A stretch of 64,000 nucleotides of DNA from Monosporascus cannonballus. Taxonomy: Eukaryota; Ascomycota; Sordariomycetes; Xylariales. Position 1 is the stretch's first letter; each line of letters opens with the position of its first letter. Position numbers and translations under genes: made by a program. The notes below the pieces were generated by a model. The model searched no databases. It was not told the origin of the DNA and saw only the letters and a program-made list of their open reading frames with translations. Shown piece after piece: positions 39,311-51,431 of this stretch. The stretch covers positions 62,001-126,000 of the forward strand of contig QJNS01000217.1 of NCBI GenBank assembly GCA_004154925.1. Direction: 5' to 3'.

Positions 39311-41002
39311 CTAAGTAAACCGTACAATGATGCAATCCGCTTCCACCTCGCTATCTTCGTCGCTTCCGGAAGGCTCGGTTTCCTGTTGATTTTGCCGAGT
39401 AACGGTGGAGCGTCCCTTCGCAGGGGCCTTCCGCCCTACCTTCACCTTCCTGACCGAAATCATCTTCACGAAGCCCTCATTGGGTTCGGGCTGCATCATC
39501 CCATACTTTTTAAGCTTCGCTTTTTTAAGGGCTGCAGTTATTTGCCTGTTAAAAACCTCGGTGGCAAAGAGTTTGGCGGTTTTATCGTCAAGGGCTTTGG
39601 CGAACTTGCGGAATAAGAGACGTACGGTAGGATTCCCGTAAGCTGGATCAACCTGTACCAGGGCTTTTTCGATTCGAATTAATTCCCTAAATAATTTAAG
39701 TATTTTGATACTTAAAGCAGCTATTTGGGATAAAAAGTTAAATCGTTTTAAGGTAGAAATTAATTTCCGGGTAAATGCATTTATTATTCCCCCCCCTTCC
39801 TTAACATATTTATTATTTAATACCTTTGTTTTATTAATAAGACGCAAACCTGTTATTTTCCAGTTTTTTATAATATATTCCGAAATTATTATAACTTCCT
39901 GCCATATTTTCGCAAACGCCCAAAGGAAATCGGTTTTATCTGTAACCTTAGAAATCCGCCCGTAATAGTGTTCGCAAAACCAATAACGGTATTTCCGCTT
40001 TAAGATAACGAATATACTTACGTTAAAAGGCTGGAAGATATGGGAAACATAGGTAAGTAGGAAAATAATATATATTTTATTTTGAAAGTATATCCATATG
40101 AATTTTTCGGTGGTATGGCTTTTATGGCCGTTAATTATTAATAGCTTTTATTTATCCGGGTCCTCGGGCTTGGTATAGGGAATAAAAACCTTGCGAAGCT
40201 ATTTTAAACCGATTTCGTTATTCGTCCAGCTATTTTTTGACGTGGTAAAGTATTAGTTTTCGTATGTTTTATTGTCCGAATTAAGGAATTATTGTTATTA
40301 TACGTTAACGCCGCTAAAGATTACGAAAGGCGGTAACGATTACCCGTTAGCACTGATATAAATAATTATAATAATTTACCCCTTTTTAAAGGTATCCTTT
40401 AAAAGGATATTTTTCCTAAAGGCTTTTCCAAAGACGAAATAATTTTCGCCCATGCTTTTTATCATTCCGATTTCGTCCGCGTTAAATCGGTTCCTCCATT
40501 TAATAACTTTGACCTCCGGCAGGGAAAAACGTCCGAATAAGACGTTAATAAAGGCCGGAAAAATGCTATTTAGACGCCTATAGTTAATAAATCTGCCTTT
40601 GATAATTTTGATTCCAGGATGGCGACGCAAAAATCGGGCTACTTAACCTTTTTTTAAGCGTTTAAGGCTGCCGTTGTTAATTAGGAAGCGTTATGCGTAT
40701 AAGCGGAATCGCGAATGGGGTGGCGCATACCCTAATTAACCTTATATAATAACCCAACGGGCTAAAGTTTCCTTCTGGATTCGTAATAACTTCTAACGAC
40801 TTTCATCGAACTCTTTTTTCGTCCGTACATTTTGGATACGGCGTAAGATATATCTTCTGTCAACCTGGTAGCCTTTGGAGGCTGAACGCAGGGACCTTTT
40901 ACGTATTACCTCGTTAATCGCCTGCGCCGCACGGAATTGAACTGAGGGCTGCATATCGTTCGAAAGCGCAGATTCTGCTAAAAAAGAAAATAATTTTTTC
41001 AA
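39311..41002 (-). pseudogene. Fot1/pogo-type DDE transposase, inactivated by RIP-like mutation
   Basis: On the minus strand the order is: an N-terminal helix-turn-helix region (SVQFRAAQAINEV, RRYILRRIQNVRTKKEF), a second DNA-binding segment (VARFLRRHPGIKIIKGR), NADEIGM with the first catalytic Asp, SLPPFVIFSGVNV, FIPYTKPEDPDK, then the second catalytic motif LLIINGHKSHTTEKF and HIFQPFNVSIF. The C-terminus is basic (VKVGRKAPAKGR) and ends at a stop at 39311. Stops fall where relatives carry Trp or Gln (after GVNV, YEN, GLK and PEDPDK), as C-to-T or G-to-A change would produce. The second catalytic residue reads Asn (ING) where the family has Asp (DGH). No start codon is intact at 41002. Not functional. 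Confidence 0.92.
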
Positions 41003-41077
41003 TTTTTTAAAGTGTTATTAAGAAGCTTTTTATATGGAAAGAAATCAGTAAGTGGATCGACGCGCAACGCGGTTATG

Positions 41078-41121
41078 GGGTGGCGCGTTGATGGGGTGGA
41101 GCGCGGATGGGGGGGTCATCT
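41078..41121. repeat. Right terminal inverted repeat of the Fot1-type element
   Basis: Partner of 39188-39231, followed by the TA target duplication at 41122-41123. Confidence 0.95.
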
Positions 41122-42890
41122 TACCGAACGAAACCTTTCTCTGTTTACAGTCAATTACCGCCTAGCTGGACCGATGCTATATTTCAAGTATCCCGTGAAT
41201 TCATGAACTCATTGTTTTTAAGAGCTTTCACAATCTTAACCTCTGCGCAGTGAATGTCTTGAGATTATCAATGCCTGATCCGGTAGATTTGAGCATTTAT
41301 GTCATGCTCCCACTCTTATATAACGTTGGAAACACCTTCATTTGAGATGCATATCCTACTACCATGTCCCTATTAGCGAGCCGCGCCTCCTCTATTCCTT
41401 CCGAATCCCTTAGCCACCCAGCCGGGTGCACCGCCCCAGCACACCTCAAGTTATCCTTGAGCCTCAATGTTTCCCGCGTGCTTCCCCATATACTCGCAAA
41501 TAGCCCTAAGCGAGTCATCCCATGTCCCCGTTGCCCACATTCGTTGGGTACGCGTTCATGACCACCAGGGCGCTGCCCCAGTCCGTAGGATGCCACCTGT
41601 TGGTCGTAGTCGTTTTCGTAATCCGCATATCGGCGCTGTTGCGGTCCCAGCAACCGAGCTCCAGACGGTCGGGCCATGGCGCCGCGTGGTCCTCCCTTCC
41701 GTGGCGATGAGGGCAGGCGCGGTGCAGACGTGGCAGGGTACCTGCCCCGGGTTCGAGGCGAAAGGCCGCGGCGTCGACGTTGCCGGGGTGGGAGAATTGC
41801 AGCCCATGTTGTTCTTGTGCCGGATTGCTCAGTCGGCGTCGCGGGGGAACCGGGCGGTAGAAGGAGGAGGGCGAGGATTGTGAAGATCATAGGTGATGTT
41901 TTTGTGACTATTAGCGGTTGTATGTGCCTTATGGCTCTGGGATATCAGGGGCGTCCGGATCGGTTGTGTCATGCTCTGCTGGTCTAAGGGTATATATATA
42001 GGTATAAAAGGAGAAAAAAAACACTGGATATACTTTTACACATATGGTGAGAAATGGGTAACGAGACAGGGAGGCCCGACGTGCCAGTGTTCGTTACATT
42101 GTTTAACAAGCTATTTCAGAAATTAAGGCAAGCCATCCGATGTGTATAGGAGGTCGTTCTCGACCTATGAAGCAATGCCAGTCCCAGTCATACTCTACCT
42201 TACTTTATGCCATGCCGAATTGGACTAGCCTAGTATGGACCGAGGTAGGTTCGTTAACCATGGCGGTCGAACGGCAAATAAATGTTCTAGTTATTAATCC
42301 TATCTGTACATAACAAGCAAGTAACACACTTAGGATATCTGGGTCTCTCCATCACTTCTTAGTTGTGTGTGCCTTCGTGTTAGGGAGTTATATAGAACGC
42401 GTACACTGCACTTGGCCAGTCCATTGCTGACGAAGTAGGATTGATGGTACGTCTTCCTTTTCTTCGACACTAAGGGCAGTCTATTGGCGGATGCGCCTCG
42501 AGGATCCGCTGCTTTAGCAGAGCTGCATTTTGTGACCAATCCGAGGCGAGGCAGAGGCAGTAACCTCATACTTATCAGCCCCCAATGACCTGCAATTTTG
42601 CCCTGGCAGACCCGTTCACTTCTCTTCAAAGGCGAAATCCAGGCGGTTTCTCCTCGTTTTGTTTGCTTATATCGGACCAGCGTGCAAGAGAAGCTCTCAC
42701 TGGGTGTGTTTAATAGGGTATGTAATTTCAAGTCAACTTTTCCTACATTATGGTCATCTATATGGAGGATCCCTCCGGCTTTAATTGCTAGAATCCCAGG
42801 CAGTAGAGGTAAGGTTTGCACTACCCACCTACCTACGTTAAAATTTCCTCTTACAAATACTTACGTACTCCTGCTAACTACATACGGGTA
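41122..42890. other. Spacer with one unexplained frame, up to the AT-rich block
   Basis: The only long frame is 41890-41297 on the minus strand, 197 codons from a real ATG. It opens with a signal-peptide-like MIFTILALLLLPPGSPATPT, then turns Arg/Gly-rich with low-complexity character. Alternative frames over the same bases also look partly protein-like (WHPTDWGSALVVMNAYPT on the minus strand), so this may be a frameshifted secreted-protein gene, but I do not recognise the family. A second frame (42821-42330, minus, 163 codons) shows no domain. TACCTACC/GGTAGGTA motifs in both orientations lie at 42821-42910, just before the composition changes. Confidence 0.35.
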
Positions 42891-42959
42891 GGTAGCAGGG
42901 ATACGTAGGTAAAACGAAATTACCTACGGAATAAATATTCGTATGTATTTAAAATATTA

Positions 42960-45577
42960 AATAATTAAATACTTATAAATATCTTTTATTAATTTTTATA
43001 TATATTATATAAATGTTTAATTGTTATACTTAATTCTAAATATTATTTATACATATATAATATCGTATCATTTTAAATATTAATCGAAATAATTGTAAAT
43101 TTCGTATACGAAATTCTATTAATTCGTATTTTAATTTTTTGTCGGGTTTATTTATTTATACAGCTTTACATTATTTAAACATTTTAAAAATATCGGTTTT
43201 TAAATAACTTATCTAGATTTCATATTGCAATTTTTTATATTAATTAATTTATTAATAACTAAAAGATTTTCTATTAAATAAAACGTAATTTATTTTATTT
43301 TATTCTAAATTTTTAACAGCTTTTGATATATTTGTTTATAAAAGTTTTATTTGTTAAAATTTTAAAATTGAGAATGTTTTCTTAATTTTATATATTATCT
43401 AGCTGAAAATGCTATATTTTAATAAATCGATATAATATCAACTAATTATTGTATTTTTTATATAAGAAATAATTGTATATTTTTATTATAAATATAATAC
43501 GTTTATTATAAAGATAATATAAATTAAAGGTTGTTAAAAATTAATATATAAGTTAATACGTAGACTATAGACGAAAATATATTATTAAAAATAATGGAAA
43601 AAATTCATGTTATTTATTTTTTATACAGTTTTTTAATTTTGTATTAAAATTATTTATTTGGTTTACTAAGTAAATTTTAAGTAGTTTTGTATTTAAAATG
43701 TTAAAATAACGTCTTAAGTATTGCTAAATTATTATTCACATATTTTTAATAGCTATAGACTTTTAGCAATAAGATAACTTTAGAAAATCGAAAGTTAATT
43801 AAAATAGTTTAAATTTTTAAGAATTTTGTATCGAAGTTTTATTATTTAGGCCTTTTAATTATGTATATTATTTTTGTAAAAGCGTTTCTATTTTTAAGCT
43901 TAATTTTATCATTATTTTTACAGTGTTTAATTTAAACAAAACTAAGTTATTTTAAGTTAAACTTAATATATTAATTAATATAAGTTTTTCTAATATAATG
44001 TTTGGTAAAATAGAGTTTTAAAACTAATTAATTATATGTGAAAATAAATAATAAAAATTTATTATATATAAAATAAAAAAACAAACCATATTTAATCAAG
44101 TAATTTATATATTTTCTTTATAAACCTTTTTTTAAAAAGTATTATTAACGTAAGTTTTATATTTGTATATAATAAAAATACATGTAAAAATTGCATTATT
44201 TTTATTCTTCAAAAATAATATAAATTAACTTATAATTCCAAACAAGTTATAATATTTTTTTAAATATTATTATAAAAGTGTTTCGATTAATTTTTAGTAC
44301 GCAATTTAATTGAAGAAAATAATAAGTTAAATTTTATTATAGGTTAATTTTATTGTAAATTTGTTACTTTAGTAAAAGTCTATTTATATTTATTATTATT
44401 CTAAAACTAATTTAAATTTTATTCTTCTTAAATATTTAGAATAAGATTTATTATTATTTGTATATACTTGTTTACATGTTAAAAAATAAATTATTTCATT
44501 TTATAAATATACTACTAAAATAATAAATTTATAATATAAAATATATTAATTCCCAGTAATTTTCGATTTTTTATATATTTAACAATAATTTAAATATAAA
44601 CATAATTACGAATAAATTATTAAATGTAATAATGTAAAGGAATGGATATGTAAGCGAGGTAATAGCCGAGCAGTTGTAGACCATTCCAAGAAGTAGGTAT
44701 ATTGACAGTCTTTTATCTGAGTTATATATGTATTCGCTCGAGTACGAGATTTTGTAATTGTCCTAAGCAGTTAGATCGGCGACTAGCCGCCGAAATTTAG
44801 CTATATCTTCTATGTTCTCTTATTTTCTTACAAATAGGTAATTAGTCTAAACCTTTAATACGAAGATCGGCGATTAGGTTAAAATTCGATGCAAAAGTCT
44901 ATATATATAAATAATTTCTTTTTAGAAATAAACAAAATCAGATTTTAAATTGTTATTAATGTATATATTACTGTATTACTTTAACCTTTAATAATATCTA
45001 AATAAATATAGATAATTTGAAAATAACCTTTTTAAATTTACGTTAAAATATACAAATATCGATAAAAAAGGACATTTACGTATTAATTAATATAATAACA
45101 TTTATATGAAAACTTATATAATTTATATACGTGTGAGTAAATAATTTAATTCTTTTTTAAAACATCGACCGTATTCGAAAATAAATAAATATTTTTTAAA
45201 AAAACCTAGCATTTTAATATTAATATAAACGTATAAGAATCTAAATAAAGAATTCAAAAAGAATAAATAATATATTTAAAGTTTTAAAATTGTTAATTAT
45301 AATTTATGACAAATTTCGATTAATACATTATTTGTTAAATAAATGTATTATGTAACTTTTATACTTCTTATAATAAAACTCTTAAATATATTTAAAATAA
45401 CAAAGTATTTTACTGCGAAAAACTCGTTTATAAATAACTAATTTAAAACTGTTTAATTTATTGAAATAATATTTCGTTTTCGAATTTAATTAGAAATATA
45501 AACGGTTTACGAAAATAAATTAATATTTATTATATCGAAATGCATTATTCATATAATACTAATAAAATTTCGAAAAA
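42960..45577. other. Unassigned AT-rich DNA left of the first Fot1-like element
   Basis: Heavily TpA-rich with no frame of note. A less mutated patch lies at 44636-44900: it keeps CpA and TpG (CCATTCCAAG, GACAGTC, CTAAGCAG) and contains GATCGGCGACTAGCCGCCG. A similar CGACGACTAGTCGC string recurs near 47684-47698, so both may be pieces of one repeat family. Nothing more can be named. Confidence 0.45.
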
Positions 45578-45656
45578 ACGTTACCAGCTTAAAGTAATTT
45601 TTTGAAATAAAATTAAGAAAGCTTAACAAAATTCGATTTTATAAATAAATTTTATA

Positions 45657-45684
45657 ACAAGCTCATCGAATGATTTTTGACACC
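45657..45684. repeat. Inner left inverted repeat of Fot1-like copy A
   Basis: 28 bp, the reverse complement of 47438-47465 with only C/T-type (RIP-compatible) differences. Confidence 0.85.
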
Positions 45685-45729
45685 TTTTAATTACTCAATT
45701 TCAATTAATCATTTTTCAATATTAACAAC

Positions 45730-47356
45730 ATGAAACGGCTTACAAAATAATAATAATAAACTTAGCTATCCAGATTAAAAAAACAAGACCCGATACTTAA
45801 TTATGCGATATTTAATTCGATCTATGAAATCGCCCATTTTATTTTATACGAACGATATACCGGTAAATTCTTTAAAACCGATATTATTTTTAATTTGCAA
45901 AAATTAACGCCGATCGAAAATTAATCGATTGTCGATCGAATCTTTAATCTAAATATACGAACGTTATTTGTCCGGCTTTAATATGTTAAAAATATAACGA
46001 ATATATTACTTATCTAACGCGTTACAGAACGTATCGAGGTTAAATAGACGTCGAACTTTATTAAACAGCAAAAAAAACTTAAAAGGTATTTAAATCGAAA
46101 TATCGATTATTAAAAGTTATTATGCGAAAATCTAGAAATATTTCGTAAATAATTTAAGTTTATTCGGGTTACAATTACAAAATATGGCATTATAAAACTA
46201 TTTATAATTTTAACGAAACGAGATTTTTAATAGGGCTTTTTATAATAACGAGCGTAGTAATTATTAATATTAAAAAACATAAAAACTTAAATAAGTATAA
46301 TAGAGGAATAAGGAATAGGTTATAATTATATTGGCTATTAATTTGTAAAGTTAGATATTGCCGTTATTTATTATTTTGGCTGAAAAAACTATTTTAAATT
46401 TTGGTACTAAAAGAGTTTATTACTAGTCGGTTGAAAAATTAATTTAAATAGTAATAATTAAACAACAAACCAACTAAGTTTAAAATAGGTCCAATATTTC
46501 GATAAATATATTCGAATGCGTACAAAAAGATCGAAACGTTTTTTATTTTCGACGATTACGAAAGCCATTATTCGATAAAATTCGAAAAATATTGTACGAA
46601 TAACGGTATTATTACGTTTTGTATATATATTTATTTTTTATCGGTTTTAACCTTTTAACGTATATTGCTTTTTTACTTTAAAATATGTTTATTTATTTTA
46701 TATCGAGATTTAATACGACGTTATTATATTTATATCCCAAAAAAGGATTTTTTTTTGCCAGCTTTCACAATATATTTAAAGCTGCCATAATGTCCGAAAA
46801 TATTACAACCGGATTCTCAAAAATTAGATTTATTTTATTCGATCTTAATAACGTCCTATCCGATTTGGAAATTTTTCCAGCCATACCTATACCGACCGTA
46901 TCGCCGTTTATCTCTGCCGGTTTCGTTTTTTCCTCTCTTACGAAAACCGTTAAAATATCCGCGAAATAATAAAATAAGGACGTTATTTGCACAAAAAAAA
47001 AAATCAAAACTCAAAAATTACTAGAGTGGCTCGTCGATAAAAATAATTGAATCGGTTAATCTTTTAACAAAATATATCTTGATATTATTATATAATTTTT
47101 TTTAAAAAAGAAAATAATTACTTATATAAAACGAACCATATTCTTAATAAACGTTAAAATATTAAAAACAAACGGTTTCAAAAAGATTTACTATATAAGA
47201 GAGATAAGCTCTTTTAGCCGAAAAAGAAGGTGGTGGTAAAAAATGCAGCCAATAACGGCTAAAAGTAATCGTTATAAAAAGATTAAAACAAAGAAGCGGA
47301 AATATAACGTTTGCGGCAAACCCGGATATAATATGCGTATTTGTAAAAAATTATAA
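45730..47356 (+). pseudogene. Fot1-like transposase with C-terminal zinc knuckle, copy A
   Basis: Starting at the ATG at 45730, the plus strand reads through many stops but keeps the family order. It has QKLTPIEN and SIVDRIFNLNIRTLF (the helix-turn-helix domain seen as LTPxEE..IVDWI in relatives), LNRNIDY, LCENLEIFRK and FKFIRVTITKYGI leading to the first DDE segment. At the end, KYNVCGKPGYNMRICKKL stops at 47356. This last motif is a CCHC zinc knuckle (C-x2-C-G-K-x-G-H-N-x-R-x-C) in which the His has become Tyr and the first Cys position is altered. Such knuckles occur at the C-terminus of several fungal Fot1/pogo transposases. Non-functional. Confidence 0.85.
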
Positions 47357-47437
47357 ATATATTTAGCAAAAAGGAATTCGATTAATTTGTATTATTTTCA
47401 TATGTTGTAGTTAATTAATTTGAATTTGTTATCGAGA

Positions 47438-47465
47438 GGTGTCAAAAACCATCCGATGAGCTTGT
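47438..47465. repeat. Inner right inverted repeat of Fot1-like copy A
   Basis: Partner of 45657-45684. Two more AGCTTGTC-type repeats follow to the right before the element end. Confidence 0.85.
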
Positions 47466-47508
47466 CCATCTAGTGAGCTTGTCTATCCGATAAGCTTGTC
47501 CGGAACGT

Positions 47509-47964
47509 TACTTATAAAAAAACTTACAAAAATATAATTATACTTCATTTTTAAAGGCTAACAAACTCGTTAATAAAAACGATTTATTAACATTCATTAT
47601 ATAACCGATAATATTTTAGTTAATTTTAGTAATTTCGAAAGTATTTATTTTTGTAAAAAGATAAGTATATATAGCATATTCTCGACGACTAGTCGCTAAT
47701 CTAACTATAGAAAAACATTATAAAGCCGTATCTGAGCATAATATATATAATTTAAATAAAGGTTTGTTAATATATTTACCTTTAAACATAATTTATAATT
47801 ATTCGGTTATTACTTTACTTATTATTTTATTATTTTATATTTTTAGTTCTTTCTAAATTTAACGTTATAATTAAATATATAATCTATTTTTAACGATAAA
47901 TCCTTTATATATTTGCGATGAAATTCGATAAAACCGTTTAAATTTCTTTTTAAAGAAAGAAAGA
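47509..47964. other. AT-rich spacer between Fot1-like copy A and the LTR element
   Basis: RIP-mutated DNA without a recognisable frame. It contains CGACGACTAGTCGCTAATC (47684-47702), similar to the island at 44636-44900. Confidence 0.4.
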
Positions 47965-48357
47965 TATAACGGCTAAGCGATTTCACTAATTATTAAACCT
48001 AAGTAGTACGGGTTTATATTATCAGAAGTATTATGAAAGTCTGAGCAATAATATAATAAACTTGTTATATTTTGTAATACTAAAAGTGTTTTAGATAATA
48101 ATATTTTAGTCTTATTAAGTAATATAAGCTGAAACTATTTAAATTATAAAAATAACGACCGTATATACAATTTCTTATTATTTTATTAATTACTTTTAAT
48201 TATGTCGCTTACAGTAAATATAATTTTTAGTAATTATAATTGTATTTCATAATTACAGATATATTAATAATTATTTACTACGCAATTTTTAAAGTAAATC
48301 GTTTAATATTTATTGTTATAATCGTTTCTATAAGCCTAAATTTATTAAGTTGTAACA
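47965..48357 (-). repeat. Left (3') LTR of retrotransposon copy 1
   Basis: 393 bp, alignable end to end with 56216-56610 and 57679-58026. The shared core includes AGAAGTATTATGAAAGTCTG here against AGAAGTATTATAGAAATCTA in the third copy, differing by RIP-type changes. Confidence 0.82.
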
Positions 48358-51300
48358 CGATTTTCTTTTTTTCTAGAATTCTGTTTTAAGATTTTTCTCT
48401 TTTTAGTAAATATTTATTTTTTAATTATAGCTTTTTATATTTTTAAAACTTGTCGTAAACCTCGTTCTTTTATAGTTCGTCGTATTAATCTAGTAAAAGC
48501 GGGTAAAGAATTTGGTTTTAAAATTATATTTGATTTTTAGTATTTTTTAAAACGTTTGTAATACGAAATAATATAAAATATTTTACGTTATAAAAATATA
48601 TAATATGCGGCCGATTTTGCAATACGATAGTTATCTTATTATTTTTTTTTAGAAAATATTCGTTATAAGTATTAACGTTTTAAACGCGAAAAATTTTAGT
48701 AAAAAAAGTTTATTAGATTTTTAACGTTGTTAATTCAAAATCTAACGTTGGTATTAAAAAAGATAAATAGAGTTTTGGCGTAATTTATTAGATTATATAA
48801 ATAAAAATCTTTAATTAGTTTTAAAGGCGTCGTAATAATATAACGAAAATTTTAATTTCTAGATAAGCTAAAAAAACAAAAGCAAAAGGAAAAATAAGTT
48901 GTCGTTAAAGCCGCCGTAATTATATTAACGTAAATGGTTACTTTCTTTAATATGTATAATTTTGGTTTATTAAATTGGTTTTTTATTAATCTTAATTAAA
49001 ACCCTTTTTAAAATAATTTCGTTATTATTAGTAAAAGTATTTTAATAAGTACTAGAAATTAATAAAATTTTAACGAATTTTTAAGTATTTTCGAAATTTG
49101 AATAATTGTTTTATTTCATTAAATACTGGGCAAATTCTTTATATCGAAGATTTGTTCTATTTTGTATACAATTTTATCCTTTATTTTTATAGCGTTTTGT
49201 CTCGTATTAGTTTTGAGAGTATGTATTGTTAACTTAAACAAAGAAACCTAAATATTTAAGTAGAATTTAATGTTAAATATGAATTCCAACTAATAATTAT
49301 TTTCTAAGCTTTTCTTAATAATTCTATATAAATCGATATATTTGAAATTAAATTTGGTGTTGGTTTTTTTCGTTTAAATAGTTTTAGTAATAAAGTAAAT
49401 TATTTTTTTTCCTTTTATAAAGTTGACATTTTTCAACATTTTCTAAATAGAATGTTTGCGTACGAATTTTAATTTTGTTTTTATTTTTTGATGAAATTTT
49501 TTACGTTATTTCGACGTAAATAATATTTTAATATTAATAGATCTATCGTATGTATTTTTGTAAACATCCGATATAAAACTAAAATTTACGTATATTAATA
49601 TCGTTTTAATACTTTTATAATAATTAATATTGTACATCAATTAAATAATACGTACTCTTTTAACTTAATTATTTTAGTCATAATTAATATAATATTTTAA
49701 GTATATTTTTAATGTTTAATTTAACTCTTTTATTTATTCATTTTTTTAAAGTTTAAATACGTTAAATAATTTATAATTTAAATTGATTTATATTATGAGA
49801 TTTTATTAAAACTTAGAAATAAACGTAATCTTTTTTACTAGAAATACATTTGTATAGTTATCCATATATATTAAAAATATTTTTGAAAAAATATATGCTA
49901 TTTATTCGATATCAGTATCTTTTTAATAAGATAGAAAATAAAAAAATTATAAATCGTATAATAATAATAAAAATATTATCATACTACATTTTATTACTAT
50001 ACTTTTAGATAAAGAAAATTTAGTAATAAAATTTATAATTATTAAATCCTATAGTTCTTTTAAAATTAATGGTAATGGTAATTTTCTATATAGCTTATGT
50101 CGTTATACTTCAACCTTATTATAAAATTATATTATCGTCGTGTTTTTACATTATTATTTGTATTTTTAAAAAAATAAATACATTAAAATCGTTTTAAGAT
50201 TTCGTAAATCTCGAAATATTTATATAACTAATATTTATATATATCGTATATTAAATTTACTTAATATTTTTCTAAAATTTATAATTAATTTATTTTCTTA
50301 ATTTCTTTTAGTAAATTTGCGTGATATTTTTTAATTTCTTGGTATATGTCGTATACTATAACTCCTATTATTATAATTTGATATAAAGTAAATATGTTTT
50401 TAAAATAATATCGATAATTATATATTTTAATTGCAATTAATTTTTCTTCGAAATGGAGTCGTTTTCTTAGAGTATTGATTTTGTCGGTTTTCAAAAATTT
50501 TTGTATAAATAATAATGAAATCGAAATTCGCCATTATCTCTACATATTGTAATTATCGTCTGATAAAGTTTTTAGTCGTAATAAAACAGATAAAATTTTA
50601 ATAATCTGTATAAATCTTAATTTAATAAAAGTTTCTCTTAAAGGATTATTTAAAGTTTCGAAAAAGTGTAATAATAATTGTAAGTTCTTTATTTGAAATA
50701 ATATAATTAAGTTCGATTTCTTTTAGTTTATATGAAAAAACTATAGTAAAATATTTTTTATCTCAATTATTTTATTATTCGACTATTAGAATTAACATAT
50801 AATGCGAAAAATCGGTTTTTAATTTAAGAAAAGGTATTGAGTCGTACACAATTAATATTAACTTATTAATAATCGCGCCTTTAATTCTTTAAAACCTTTT
50901 TGCTATTTATAGCGTTTATATAATTTTTAATAAAGTTAATTAAGGATATAATAATTTTATTAAAATTTCGAACAAAGTTTCGATAATAATTAACAAATAT
51001 AAGCAATATTTGTACTTTTTAATTATCGTTAATATTTATTATTGTATAATTATGCTATTTTCTTACAGTTTATTTGAATATATTTTAAATTAGTAATATA
51101 TTATAGATATTTTTTTCATTTATAAAATTTATTTTTCACAGTAATTAATAACTTGTCGGTTTAAAAACCATAAAGAATATTAAAATATATTTTATATATA
51201 ATGTTTTAGTTTTCGAATAAATGAGAATATTGTTAAAATAATACATAATAAAAATGTCGAACTATTTTCACAATAAATAATTTATTATCCGTTAAAATAC

Positions 51301-51431
51301 TATTAATACGTTCGTAAATTTTATTAATATAATTAAATATTTAACTAATTACTATTTCGTTTTAAAGGTTATTTTTTATTTATATCTCTTTTTAATTTTA
51401 ATAAAGTTATATTTATTTTTAAAATCAAATA

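Larger units (their letters stand above)
39188..41121 (-). mobile_element. Complete Fot1/pogo-type DNA transposon
   Basis: The 1934-bp element is bounded by inverted repeats 39188-39231 and 41078-41121. These begin AGATGACCCCCCCATCCGCG and match over 44 bp with a single mismatch. A TA dinucleotide flanks each end (39186-39187 and 41122-41123), the target duplication expected of the Tc1/mariner-pogo group. The repeat termini contain internal copies of CGCTCCACCC, possible transposase-binding sites. The single gene runs on the minus strand. The ends remain GC-rich and well matched while the interior is AT-rich, so the mutation bias has acted mainly on the interior. Confidence 0.95.
45578..47508 (+). 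mobile_element. RIP-degraded Fot1-like DNA transposon, copy A
   Basis: A plus-strand transposase relic lies between inverted sequences. The clear inverted pair is 45657-45684 and 47438-47465 (ACAAGCTCATCG with TTTTTGACACC), 28 bp differing only at RIP-type positions. On the right the motif (G)ACAAGCT is tandemly repeated three times at about 17-bp spacing (47454-47501), and the sequence ends GGAACGT followed by TA. The left outer end is less certain: AACGTTACCAGCTT at 45577-45590 is the best match. Copy B at 51432-53286 has the same kind of ends (ACGTACTAGA..) and a related protein. Confidence 0.8.

Noticed and set aside
50285..50550. Minus-strand CRDNGEFRF near 50550, resembling a Copia integrase motif
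   Set aside because: The equivalent place in copy 2 does not support the motif, so I do not use it to classify the LTR element.
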